Assembly (NCBI GenBank): GCA_021018995.1
Contig: CM037593.1
Coordinates: 43,971,810 to 44,035,809 of the forward strand
Reading direction: 5' to 3'
Source: Chloranthus sessilifolius
Lineage: Eukaryota; Streptophyta; Magnoliopsida; Chloranthales; Chloranthaceae
Length of the DNA stretch: 64,000 nucleotides
How positions within the stretch are numbered: position 1 is the first letter of the stretch; each line of letters opens with the position of its first letter. The notes below the pieces were generated by a model. The model was not told where the DNA came from. It saw only the letters and a list, made by a program, of their open reading frames with translations, and did no database searches. Below, in pieces: positions 10,911 through 22,458 of the stretch. The position numbers and the translations under genes are program-made.

Positions 10911-12767
10911 CTTTTTCCTTTTCTTCCTCCCTACAGCTTCGGTTCCTCTTCCACCGATGCGGTGAGGATTTCCACGAGCACAGGCGATTTCTTGAACTGT
11001 CTGCGATATTTTGTCCACCAGCCTACTTTTCACTTCCTTTCTGCTTACACATTATAATCATGTTGTTTACCTATATCAATAATAATTATGTTTCTTACTA
11101 GCTTCTATTTTTGCTCTGTAAAAAAAAATATATATATATATATATGTAATAATAAAACTGCTCCATGCCCTATGATGGAAACAGTGAGGACACTGTTTAG
11201 TTTAGGTTTTGGGGTATGGCATGTATGCCAATATATTAGTTACTTTTAGTACAGCTCGGCTAAAAGGAAATGTTTTGAATTAATTACAGCAATTTCTCAT
11301 TGGAATTTTTGTAAACAGAGGAAATTTAAAAAAAATTGCTTGAAACTGAAGTAAGCCGTAGTTCAACAGACTTCATGAGGCAAATGTCAATAATTTGTGA
11401 AAAATAATGTTGATGTGCAGTAAACCTGAAATGAGAGGAAATTGTGAAGACACGCCCCTGAAAATTAGATGGAAGGCCATACCCAGTGAGATTTGGGCGT
11501 GAAAAAGTTTCCTTGAAGAGTGCCTTGGCAATTGTTCTGCTCTATGGACTGATTGGATCTAATTCTAATCACTAGAAGTTAGGAAATTCCAAGTTGAAAT
11601 AGCTTAACAACATTCAGGACATTAAAGGCATGAAGTAAGGCCATCCCTTGGTTAGTTTGAGCTTAAATGCCCCAACTTTGAACTGCCCTTAATGCACACC
11701 ACTTGAGCCTTAAAAGTCTCAATTTTCTTTGTTGAAAACTAGAAATTCTAAACCCAAAACCTTTTGACCTATTTCAGTTCACCCCCAATCTGAGAAATCA
11801 GGAAGAGGAAGGAGAAGCAAGGTTAGAGGAGCAAGGTTTTAAATCAGGTTGAAAGAAAGGAAAACACAGTTGGTGGTATTTGTGGTATTCCAATTTTTTT
11901 AAAAAAAAAAAAAGAGCAAAAGAATGAGAAAGAGAAGTCATTTCATTGAAAGACTGAAAGGAAGAGAAGAAGCTGGCCACTTTGGCTCTGAAAATTCAAG
12001 AAGTAGATGGAATTGGGCTGAAATGAAGAAGGATTCTAGATCACCTCCTTACCTTAACTGATTTCTCAATTTGAACCCCTTTTACCCTTTCATTTTTTTA
12101 CAAAGCTTATCCCTAAGCCACATTACAACCCATTAAAAAGACCTTACTGATCTGAAATAGATTGAGTTGTCAAGTGGAGATAAGGATCTGTCCAATCTAT
12201 GGTGAAAGGAGTTAGAAATTTCAGAAATTAGAGTAACGCATATGCTCATGCTTACATCCCTATTTGAGGATTGTAACTGCTCTTGAGCTATGCAAAATTC
12301 TACACCCTTCATTGTTGTTGTGAGTTGACAGCCCTGGTGAGACTTGGGCCTGAAATCCAATTTGATGGGGGTAGTATCAAAACAGAATTCTCAAATGATA
12401 GGTGAGCCATGCATCAATCTTCAGACACAATGCCTTGACATGAACCAATTGATGATGAATGAATTACTGCAAAAATTCATGTTTTAAGTTGGTGATTTTT
12501 TTGCTGAAAATACTCTAGAACTGAAAAGACATGATGAGAATATATTCTAGTTCATTGAAACTCCATTTAGCAGGATGTTCTACTATTAACTAACCTTATT
12601 GGAGAAGTTTGTGGGTACCTTCCCTAAAAACCCTCAGGAGACTTCACTCCTCCACTAGGGATCACCTAGGGGTTTAAAAGGCTTGGTGCATATGCTAAAT
12701 GCATCCGTGCTCCCTATGAAAGTGACATTTTTATTTTCTTTTAATTTCTCCTTTGCTCAGGGACAAG
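10911..12767 (+). other. Element A: 3' untranslated region
   Basis: About 1.9 kb with no supportable coding region. It has a pyrimidine-rich opening, a (TA)n run at about 11129-11145 and scattered A-rich tracts. The text GAGGACACTGTTTAGTTTAGG near 11187, split as GAGGACACTG then TTTAGTTTAGG, is of a kind common in Athila 3' regions. Confidence 0.5.
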
Positions 12768-12788
12768 CAAAGCTTAGGTTTGGGGGTG
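12768..12788 (+). other. Polypurine tract of element A
   Basis: AGCTTAGGTTTGGGGGTG lies immediately before the TGTTAAGTGG start of the 3' LTR. A purine-rich run at this place primes plus-strand DNA synthesis in the family. Confidence 0.7.
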
Positions 12789-14371
12789 TGTTAAGTGGTA
12801 AAAAATGCCACTTTTCACCCTATAACCTAACCATTGATAGACCTATGAGCACACTAATAAGCTTTTGTCAAGTATATTTTATAGACAACAATAAAAGAAG
12901 ATACTAATGCAGAAAAGCACTCAAGAATGCCCAAAAGGGAGCTATCTCTTAGCACAGGACAAACCTAGCAACAACACACCAGAGGGTAGCACATCACTGG
13001 ACCCTTGGAGAACGTGGCTATAGCAGGGCAAAGCAAAGGAAGTGAAAACAGTCTGAAAACGTCTTATCGATTGGTCACCTGAAGACTTTGATAGGAGCTG
13101 AAAGCAAAGAAAGGAAGAATTTGTGCAGTTGAAGAGGTCTTCGATAGGATCTAAAGGCAGAAGAGGGATGAATTCGTACGGATTAAGGAGTTCGATAGGA
13201 TGTCAGAACCTATCGAGCAGCTCAAAGGAAAGAAGAAATCATCCTATCGAAACCCTGCTTGAAGTGTCAACGGAACCTATCGAATGGTCTCTTGAACCTA
13301 TCGAGATGAAAATTCTGGAACATAACCTATCGAAGGGTGATTGAGCCTTTCAATAAGACTGAAAGCAAACCTATCGAAATGGTGGAATGGAGAGCGGAAC
13401 CTATCGAAATGGTTTTCCAACCTGTCGAAGAGTTTCTCCAACCTGTCGAATACTCTAAACCAAGGACTGAGAAGGCTGAAAGTCTAAGCGAAGATTCATC
13501 CTATCGGAACCTATCGAACGGATCCGAGAACCTAGCGAAAGGACCAAAATGCTCGATTCTAACCTGTTGAAAGCTTCCTGAACCTGTCGAAATCGTGTAT
13601 AGAACCTCTCAGAAATTCAGTTGTGCACACATTGTACTTCAGTGACCCATTGCACGCAACCCGAGGCACTTGGTGATCGACACGACGGTTCTAGAAGATG
13701 CCCTAGAAAGCCCTAACTGACCCACGTGCTTTAACAAAACTCTAACAAACTCTAACGACCTTCTAGATGGGATTTTTGGTGAGAAAAACAGAGGAGAAAG
13801 CTATATATAGAGATCCCCAATTTTCGTTGAGGGGGATCGAGATCTGAGCTAAAATTCTGGAGATTAGAGCTTGTAGAGAAATTCCATTTTCCTCCTTTAG
13901 CCCAACCATGGTTGGCTAAGTCCCTTGGAGTAGCGAGGAGCAAAGTTAGATCTGTAATTGGGTAAGGTTAAGAGTACTACTGTTGGTTCCAAGCTACACA
14001 GACTACAGATCTGAGAGTTTTTCCATTGTAAAGTGACCTTGTTTGCAATGATAATGTTGTGTTTAAGGCTTTAATTAAATTTAAATTTCCTTTGGTTCCA
14101 TTTGGTGATTGATCTGATTTGTGTAGAGGAGTTATAGATCAGCTCACCCACTTAACTTGTAGACCTCTTGGATACCATCTGATCTCCCTAGATCTGATGC
14201 TTCTGTGATTCCTTGAGTCTGTGACCTAGGAATTGCAGCATCTGTAGTGGTTTTATTTGTTCTAATTGAGGCTCTGGCTTTGTAGGAGATCGTTAGGATG
14301 GGTTGTGACCATTAAAGTGGACATATCATAGCCTTAAGATCAGGTGGATCCTGTGATTTGGAGTGGAATTT
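12789..14371 (+). repeat. Partial 3' LTR of element A
   Basis: It starts TGTTAAGTGG and follows the 5' LTR (1931 on) through the phrase array (13060-13600), the TATA box (13802-13809) and part of R-U5. It then abuts element B's minus-strand RT at about 14372. By eye about 25 differences occur in the first 250 bp, and fewer per base further in. This pair gives the age estimate for A. Confidence 0.9.
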
Positions 14372-15035
14372 CCAGGAACTTATTAATCATATCAGAGAAA
14401 ATGGCATACATGCCCCTCTGAAATGTGGGTAGGGCATTGTACAGTCCAAAAGGCATCCTCCTCTAAGCAAAGGTGCAAAAGGGACATATCATTGCCATTT
14501 TCTCTTGATCTTGGGGATACACAGGGATTTGGTTATATCTTGAGTATCCATCAAGAAAGCAATAAAATGCTTTCCTAGCCAACTTGTCTAGAATTTTGTC
14601 AATAAAAGGGAGAGGGAAGTGGTCTTTTCTGGTCTTTGAGTTGAGTTTTCTATAATCTATGCAAACTCTCCAGCTAGTGGTCTCCATGGCTGCCATCAAC
14701 TCTCCTGAATTAGTAGTAATCACTGTTATGCCTGACTTTTTGGGTACCACCTGAATAGTTGGCACCCACTCTGAATCAGAAATGGGGTAAATCACCCCTG
14801 CATCCAACAATTTTACTATCTCTTTCAACACCACCTCTTACATGTGAGGATTAAACATCCTCTGCATCTCCCTAGAGGGTTTTGTACCCTCCTCTAGGTG
14901 TATTTTATGCATGCAAACTGAGACATCAATCCCCTCAAAGTCAGCAATTGTCCAACCCATTGCCTTTTTGTGCTTCTTGAGAACACTCAATAATTCCTCC
15001 TCCTGCTCACTAGTGAGAGAGGAAGAGATAATCAC
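14372..15035 (-). mobile_element. Athila element B: N-terminal RT
   Basis: The minus strand shows Athila RT motifs in order: HKIHLEEGTKPSREMQR, VPKKSGITVIT, WRVCIDYRKLNSKTRKDHF, FYCFLDGYSRYNQIPVYP, ending near the IFSDMIN segment at the A junction. It continues the domain seen at 1669-1930 on the other side of A. Fossil with several breaks. Confidence 0.9.
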
Positions 15036-15039
15036 TGGA

Positions 15040-15720
15040 AGCTTTTTGTTTTACCTTAAGAAGGCATACTTTAATGTGTCTAGGATCTGCTTAAGGTCCA
15101 GATTAGGGGGACTTTCAATGAAAGACAACAAAGGTACCTTGGTGGTTTGAGGAAGGGACAGCAATGTAGGTTTCCAGCTGGAATGCTGCACTAGGCCCAC
15201 AGAAGACTCTATTTTGGTGCTATCTTCTGTAATGAAAGCTTGGGCCTCCTCCTCAACCTTACTCCAAACATTTTGCAGGTACTGAGCCACATTATCCCAA
15301 TCCAGCAGATTGGATAATTCTCCTTCCACAAGGCCATCTAGTACGTCTATTGCACAGCAGTCCTCAATGTCTATTTGAGGCTGCCTAGTAGCATTATACA
15401 CATTTAATTGGGCCTTCATATTCCCAAAGGTCACCTCCATCACCCCTGACCTATATTGAATGCAAGCATTCGCAGTGGCCAAGAATGGCCTGCCAAGGAT
15501 GACAGGAATTTGGGTTTTACTTTTGTAAGCGTCCATGTCCAAAACTAGGAAATCAGCAAGGTAGTAGAACTTGTCCACTCCCACCAAAATATCCTCCACC
15601 ACACCCACAGGTCTTCACTCAGACCTATCAGCCAACTGGAGCACAATTGATATTGATTTTAGCTCCCCCAAACCCAGCTTCTCATATACAGAATATGAGA
15701 GCAAGTTCACACTGGCCCCC
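15040..15720 (-). mobile_element. Athila element B: protease region
   Basis: The minus strand reads the protease C-terminal half and linker (GVVEDILVGVDKFYYLADFL, ILGRPFLATANACIQYRSG, GNMKAQLNVYNATRQPQ), with the active-site neighbourhood around 15690-15720. It is homologous to A's 6220-6870 and F's 60947-61370. Fossil. Confidence 0.85.
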
Positions 15721-15729
15721 ACGTCTAGG

Positions 15730-17771
15730 AGGGCTCTACCTAGTGTGGTTTTCAATTATGCAAGGGATGGTAGGTACCCCTGGGTCCTGCAATTTTTCAG
15801 GTGTAGCTATGGATAGCACTGATTTTACATGTTCTACAGCAAAAAACTTTTTCGACAGTTGTACCCTTGCTTTTCTTTTTTTTGTATAAAGGTCCTTAAA
15901 CAATTTGGCATAGATAGGGACTTGTTTTATAACATCAAGCAAGAGCAAATTTATCTTGACCTGCTTGAAGGTCTTCATCATTTCCTCCACCTGAGCATTC
16001 CTTTTATCAAAATGAGATGGGACAATAAGTACATGAGGGAATCGCAGCTGTGGTGCTCTTGGTTCCACAACTGCATGCCTAGCAATATCATGGTCAAATT
16101 TTTATTTTTTTCTCTTTTCTTCATTTATTGTTGGTTTTTGGGGCTCAACATAATCCCCTTTATTTTACCCTTGCCGCTCCACAGTAGGGGATTAATTCAA
16201 TGATTCTTCTACACTCACATTTTTTCTTTTTCATTCTCCATGGTCTCCTCGGCTGCACTGCCTACTAAATTGTCAACGACCTTGCCACTCCTTAGGGTAG
16301 TGATTGCATTAGCCTCCTCATGGGTAGAAGAGCCTTCCCCAATCATGTACTGCCCTTTAGGTTTGGCTAAGGGTTGACTAGGCAACCTGTCCTCCTCTCT
16401 CTTATTTAAAATATTACATATTTGACTCTGCTGGTCCTCTATTTTTTTAATGCTTTGCCCATGAGAATTCACAGTTTGTGCCAAGTTTCCCAGATTTTGC
16501 ATTGATGCTAGCATTTTCTCTTTAAAGGAAGAGGATTCGGGCTGTGATGGGGGATAGACCAAATGATTTCGCTATGGGCCAGGCAACTAAAAATTCTGCC
16601 TAGGTGCATATCCCTAGTTGAATTGGGGCTGAGGTTTGTATGGAATTGCCAACTGCTGTTGCTGGGGCTGTTGGTATGTATCTTGTCTCCACCTCAAATT
16701 GGGGTGATTTCTCTAGGTGTAGCGAGCAGGTTGCTGCCCATATGCTTGGGCAGCATTGGCATGTTCCATAAAAAGTTCAGGGAACTAGTTGGTTGATGGA
16801 CATTCTTCAAGTGAATGTGTGGGAGATTGGCATATCAGACATGCCTCTTCCACTTGTGCAGCCATTCTAGGCTGCATCACATTCATCAATTTATCAAACT
16901 TTAAACTCAGATTGTTCGCCTTCTTTTCTAATTTACTTTGCAACTTGACCTCATACATGCCACCTTTAAGGGTGGATTCTTTCACCAATTTAGCTGGGGT
17001 TTAGGAGTCATTGCGTGACAGTGACTCCTGCTACATGGAATTCTCACCTATAATGTCAAACAACTCCCATGCCTCATCAGATGTCTTGTGCAGTTAGCTA
17101 CCCCCACACGAGGCATCCACCATGTCCCTACTTTTAGGATTAATTCCTTGGTAGAAGACTTGTACAAGTTGCCACTGTAGAATTTCGTGGTGGGGACACT
17201 ATTTTAGCAGTTCTTCAAACCTCCCATGCTTCATCAAAATCTTCAGTTGAGGATTGAGTAAATGAAAGTATGTTTGTCCTCATCTGACTAGTTTTATTCA
17301 TAGGGAAGAATTTTGTCAGAAATTAGCTTAAGAGATCATTCCATGTCTATATGCTATTGGCTAGGAGCTTAGAGAGCCAGGTGCTAGCTTTATCCTTTAG
17401 GGAGAAAGGAAAAAGCCTAAGTTTGGTGGCTTCAAGTCCCAAGCCAGTAATGTTAAATGTGGTGCAAAGTGCCAAGAACATATCTATGTGCTTGTAAGGA
17501 TCTTCCTTATTGAGCCCATGAAAAGATGGCAGCATGTTGATGGTTAAGGACTTAATTTCATAATTTCCCTCAACTGAAGGAAATTGAATGGAAAAGGAGA
17601 TGTATAATCCCCAGGTGCATTATATTCCTTCAATGTCCTTTGCCTCTTAGCCCATCACAGCTGGCTCAGTTTCAACAATAGGGGCCGGTGTGGTGTTTCT
17701 TAGTCTAAGGACCCTTTCAACCTCAGGATTTGGAGGTCCTAATGCAGGGTTAAGGGACCTACTACCAAGCA
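15730..17771 (-). mobile_element. Athila element B: gag region
   Basis: The minus strand starts from an ATG at 17771 and reads LGSRSLNPALGPPNPEVER-like sequence, then the MLPSFHGLNKEDPYKHIDMF core (17347-17535), the FYQGI/DASCG segment (about 17090-17160), a zinc-knuckle-like segment CLICQSPTHSLEECPSTN (about 16790-16850), and a C-terminal charged part to about 16215. It forms the particle shell. Fossil with many breaks. Confidence 0.87.
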
Positions 17772-18098
17772 TACACACAGAATAGCAGGTAAAGAAAATA
17801 CTCACAGCACACTTAAAAAATTTACAAACAGAATTACAACTAAACAGGATTTACAACAAAACTATTGAAAGGGAATTCAAGACAAATGGAAGTGAGTTTC
17901 AGGGTAACAGAATTGCAAACAGAAGCTAGCTAGACTCCAGCATGCAGCTTCAACTTTTCCCTTCTGCTGCTATCCAAATCTGTAAAAATTCCAACAAAAA
18001 TCAGTAGTACTTTTTATTCCAAATCAGGCATTGCTACAAAAAATTTTGTAAACTAAAATACAATACAGTATGACTCAAGTTTACTAAAAATATCAATA

Positions 18099-18116
18099 TC
18101 CTCGGCAGCGACGCCA
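18099..18116 (-). other. Primer binding site of element B (tRNA-Asp-like)
   Basis: On the minus strand TGGCGTCGCTGCCGAGGA follows AGTTTT after the LTR end, in the same relation as in A, D and F. It resembles the Athila tRNA-Asp site. Confidence 0.8.
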
Positions 18117-19650
18117 AAAACTTGTATGTTTATTTCAGATGTTGTTTATTATTGGTGAGAAAACAGTGATGAAATCAAATTAAAAAGTGGAGAGATGCAA
18201 CATGGTAAGAATTGCAAGTCTAAAATGTCCACAGCCTATAATATACAGGGTTTTTGTAGCAAGTTTTGAGTAAGCAAGAGTTTGTCCCACTGAGAAATTG
18301 ATCTAGAACCAAAAATGGGTTGTATTAGTAAGCCTCCAGATCTTGCTACCGATCTGGCAATCCTAGAGAAAGGGAGTTGGGTGTCACAACTACACTAAAC
18401 TAGCAATAAAAAAGGAGAAAGAAAGTGCAGTCCTATCCTAAAGAAAGGGTTTAAGAAGAAGGTGATGATGGTGTGTGTTAAAACAAAGATAAAAATTGAT
18501 GGGAAGTATGCAACTAGGCTAAGGTTATTTCAGTTTTGTAACACAGACTTAGAGACTTCTCTGCAGTAATCCTTCAGATGGCTATAAGCACATCTGTAAG
18601 GTATGAGGATCCAAATCAACTCTTGTGGTTCAACCTGGTCTCCTAAGGCTATAACCTGTCCACTTCTATAGTCACAAGCTATCCAATAGAGACGATCTAA
18701 CCACATGAGTTAAATTAGAAAACAAGTCTATTCCAAGGGAATAAACTGACCTTAAGGCTATAACCTATCCACTTAAATGATCATAAATTATCCAATAGAT
18801 TTCCTCCACCCAATGGATCAAATTAGAACATAAAAATCATTACAGATACCATGTTTGCCAGGCTACAAGCTCAGGCATCCATAGGAGCAAACAACTCTTG
18901 AAAAATAAGTGGAAACCATAGTTATTCAGAAGCTATTTGGGGACTTAAATGCTGCTGGTCATTGCTATTAAAGGCCTGCAATGACTTAGCTCACAATTCT
19001 GTAATCTCTATAGAGAAATCAGATCTAACATCTGATGGTGGCCATGTAAAATAGAGGGGAGCTTGTTCCTGCTATAACCTCTCACAAGGCTACAAGCTCA
19101 AGTGCAGAGGAAAATAATTCTTCTCAGATCTGTGGTTTAGAATCACCCTAGGGCTATAGTATGTCCGCTCAAGTGGTCACAGGCTATCCACCGAGGCTAT
19201 CCAAACGACACAGTTCTGAGATGGAACAGGATAATTACAGCTACCACCATGGTCATAGGACTACAAGCTCAAGCTTCCATGGGAGTTTCAAATTAGTAAA
19301 ATCCTAAATGCATGGCATAGATCAAAGAATACTATGGACAGATAGGAAACCAACAGATTGAATAAGCATTAAAACATAAATTTCATTGATATTATAATAC
19401 TTAAAATGAAATTTCTCAAGGCAGCAGCCTTGTGCAGAACAACCCTCAACAAATCCCAAAGGTTGCAAAACCCATTACAAAAACTAAATTAAACTTTGCC
19501 TAATTGATTACAAAGATCATAGCTAGCAAGTGTTACGCTAAGGAAGAAGAAAAATGGAAAAAGATGGTGATCTAAACTAACCCTAATATGCTAGAGCTCA
19601 CAACTGCTTGAGGTTGAAGGAAAGATAAGTTTCTAAGCTTAAATTATAGC

Positions 19651-19658
19651 TTATATAT
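19651..19658 (-). promoter_or_regulatory. TATA box of element B LTR
   Basis: ATATATAA on the minus strand, downstream of the phrase array and at the same relative place as the D TATA box. Confidence 0.6.
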
Positions 19659-19839
19659 TCAGTCAATGATGCCTTGGCCAAGAGGAGATTAAACCCTAAT
19701 TTTATGACAGACGTGGCTTGGTTACAACCCTTGGATGCCTGAGGATATGTGCATAGAGATCAGGGCCTCAAGATGTGTCCCTTAGACCTAGGGAAATCCT
19801 CAAAAGGTCCCTGAGTATGGAATGAGCAGTGGAGAACCC

Positions 19840-20400
19840 GAGCTTTGTGGGGCTGGCTTTGCTTGTGCAATGCAGTTGCGTGATATGAAGTGTGCTCGCG
19901 AGGTAGAATTTAGCTGGGAAAACTGCTCAGATGGTTGATGGTTAGCTTGGAAGTATATCGCTCATGCAGAAGGCTCTGGTTGTTGTGTAGCTGCTTGGCT
20001 ATAAATGCGCTCGACAGGAAGAATTTGCAGTGATTTGTTTTAGTTCGCACAGTAGAGCTTCAGGTACTTCCTGTCACAAGGGTGTTACGAAGAAGAGTTT
20101 GGATCTCTCCAGGCTCCTTGTGTAGTGAGTAGTATAGCTTGCGCAGTGAATGGTTTAGGCCTTTACGCGTTTGAGAGCTATGCGAGAGACTTTTTGAAGC
20201 TCTCCTACAGTTGAGCTACACGAGACATTTATGAGATTTTCCTGCCATGAACTTCGCGAGTGAGATTTATGACGCTTCAAGTGCGTGAGTGCTTCACGAG
20301 GACTTAGAGTGTGGAGAGCACATTAAGCATGTGATAGTTGTGTGAGATAGCTCCCTGAGGCCATTCCTTCACTGAGATACATGAGTTCTTCATGAGTTTG
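19840..20400 (-). repeat. U3 phrase array, CTCGCGAAG type (B LTR)
   Basis: Repeated CGCGAG, CTCGCGA, GCGTGAG and TGCGAGAG phrases at irregular 20-50 bp spacing, read on the minus strand upstream of the TATA box. It is positionally equal to the arrays of A, D, D', G and F. Confidence 0.65.
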
Positions 20401-20779
20401 CATCTGATGCTGGCCTATGAGCTTTGTGCCAACTGTGCAAGATATTTATCTGTGTTATGCTGTTGTACTCCTTCTGCTGCTGCAGCTTCAAACTCTTGAG
20501 TCCACCAACCATTCCTCCTCTGGACTTCTAGGGTCCACCTTCGCATGTAATGTGGTCACCATGGTGTGTGCCACCAAGGTGTATTCTTTGTTCTTGCATC
20601 AGCTTCACATCTTGGTATGAATTCACTCTCTTTTTGGCTTCAAACACATGAATTTTATACTAAGTTGCAACTGTTATTATTAACTACAAAACATACTAAA
20701 CAAAGGATTATTAGACAGTTCCAAGCTATAGTAAAGGCTAGGTTAAGAGGTGAAAAGTGATACTTTTCAATGATTAACA

Positions 20780-21176
20780 AGTGCTACCAGTTGAGGTTGA
20801 AGTACCTTCACTTCGCATTCTCGTCGAATCTGATCTACCAAAAGATGAAAGAGAGATGTCCCGCTTTGAGCAACTAAACCTGCTAGATGAGAAGAAGATC
20901 CTAGCCTTGTGTCATACACAAGCTTATCAGAGAAGGATCGCACGTGCTTACAACAAGTGTGTTCGTACCCGAGATTTAGAGGTGGGTGACAGTGTACTCA
21001 AGATAATCTTCCCTTCTCTCCATGCCGATCCAGGGGTGAAATTTAAGCCCAACTGGGAGGAATGCTATGTCATCCAAGAGGTACTCCCAGGATATGCGAT
21101 ACGCCTCGCCACCATGGACGGAGATCACTTTCCTGAGCCCATCAACGCTAGATACGTACGCCAATTCTACTCTTAA
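20780..21176 (+). mobile_element. Element C: Tat-lineage integrase C-terminus, fossil
   Basis: The + strand encodes the end of a Tat/Ogre-type integrase (VLPVEVEVPSLRILVESDLP, QRRIARAYNKCVRTRDLEVGD, NWEECYVIQEVLPGYAIRLA, ending RQFYS). By eye it is about three quarters identical to element E's integrase end (minus strand, 40684-41080). The left side is cut by B's LTR; the rest of C lies outside the window. The C-terminal domain of this family binds DNA and may guide target choice. Confidence 0.88.
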
Positions 21177-22458
21177 TCTCCACTGCAAGGTAAACATTGA
21201 TAAAATAGATGCGTGATTGTTTAAGGACCCCATAAAAGAGGTAATCATTTCAAAGCCAAATAGCCAAAAAAGCATCCCTGAATACTGATACCTTTACTAC
21301 ACCTACTGAACCTTCGACCTTTCTTACGTTAAAGCCCTCCCCAGAAAAGAAGACGAGAAAAGTGTATATACAAAACAAAAAGAAAAAGGGTTACCATCAA
21401 AATCCTAAAAAATCAGAAAAGCAAAAACCTTAAAAAAAAAAAAATGTTCAAAAGAAAAAGAGAAAAATCTTCGGTTCCCCCTTGGTTACAATTTTGATCC
21501 ATCTAGTCACCAGCTCGTGTTAGTTCAAATCGAGTCTTGACCAGGAATATCTTCATAAATCGCACCGTCAAACGTATGACCCACGGTAAGAATAAAAGCT
21601 TGATTCAATCCGAAGGGATGGTTGTTCTGAACTTGAAGATCCTCGGCCCTCGCTCAGGTCTGACCAAATGATTGGGTTCGACTATGCTCAAAAGAGAACC
21701 CGTCACCTCATCCTATGGTTGAGGCATCAAACAAAAAGAGAGGAGAAGACGACACTTATAAAAGATAATAAATTTCCCTTTCCCATTTTCCTCCCCATAC
21801 TGTGTACACCACATCTCAAAAGGATGATTGATGTGATACCCGATTTCTCCCTTTTCAAAAGTTAAGAAAGACAATACCTGTGTTAGATAATAGATTTCAC
21901 TTTTCCATTTACATGTCTATACAGTGCTTACATCACATCTCAAAAAGATAATCGGTGTGATGCATCACTTCCCATCTTTTACAAAATTCAAAAAGCAATA
22001 AAAACATTAAGAAAATATTTATACCAAAAAATATCTAATGGGGGTTGTTATGCCTCTTCCTATGGTGTTTTGATCTATGTAAAAAAGTATATGCAGGCCC
22101 AGGTCAATGACCCAACTCACGTTTCAGCACACGAATCTCCGTACTTAAAGCATCCTCCTGAACATTCCGATCTGTCATCCAGCAGCCATCAAGGCCCTTG
22201 TATCGCTTCAGAGAAGCATCAGTACCACCAAGAGCATCACTCAGGGATCCTTCCAGACGAAGAACCTCACACTTTGCAACACCAGCTCTTGCTTCTACAA
22301 CATCTGCTCTAACTTGTTGGTTCTCTAAGTGGTCGTGCAGGACTCACTGATCATCTACCAGTAGCTCAATTCGGGTTCGAAGCGCTAACTCCTTCGTCGA
22401 CCAAGGCCCCTCTGTGCCACTACACTCTGCCTAATCCATGTAATGGGCAGAAGGCTAT
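21177..22458 (+). mobile_element. Element C: 3' region after pol
   Basis: The first 80 bp match E's region just after pol (40600-40683 on the other strand), including GGACCCCATAAAAGAGG. An A-rich stretch follows (about 21360-21470), then AT-rich sequence. No sense ORF is supportable. The last 330 bp hold an antisense segment, described separately. Confidence 0.65.
22095..22425 (-). mobile_element. Element C: antisense coiled-coil-like segment (extra-ORF remnant)
   Basis: Reading the minus strand gives a leucine/arginine/glutamate-rich segment (ADVVEARAGVAKCEVLRLEG, LSDALGGTDASLKRYKGL) typical of a coiled coil. It lies just after pol and runs against the element's sense strand. Element E also carries antisense genes in this region, one ending in a similar charged helix (about 38460-38590). 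I infer it is the tail of an antisense extra ORF. Confidence 0.45.

Larger units (their letters stand above)
1931..14371 (+). mobile_element. Element A: Athila-lineage LTR retrotransposon (Ty3/gypsy), fossil
   Basis: A nearly full-length Athila element with 5' LTR, primer binding site, gag, protease, RT, RNase H, integrase, a roughly 3-kb 3' region, polypurine tract and a partial 3' LTR, all on the + strand. Athila identity rests on the long LTRs, the MFRRRTLQPQIIPLNPEVER gag start, the LPYSVYEKLGLGKLKPTHV protease neighbourhood and the KDHFPLPFID / RRMPFGLCNALATFQR RT motifs. By eye its LTRs differ by roughly 7-10% in the stretches compared, about 3-4 million years at a rate near 1.3e-8 per site per year. 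The coding part carries several breaks. It is inserted in element B. Confidence 0.92.
18123..20779 (-). repeat. 5' LTR of element B
   Basis: About 2.66 kb, running on the minus strand from TGTTAATCATTG (20779) to AACATACA (18123), next to the primer site. It holds a U3 phrase array (about 19840-20400), a TATA box (19651-19658) and an R-U5 with three copies of a GTGACCATT/AAGTGG motif (near 18660, 18760 and 19160). It resembles the D, D' and H LTRs. Its outer edge abuts element C's integrase, so B is inserted in C. Confidence 0.88.
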
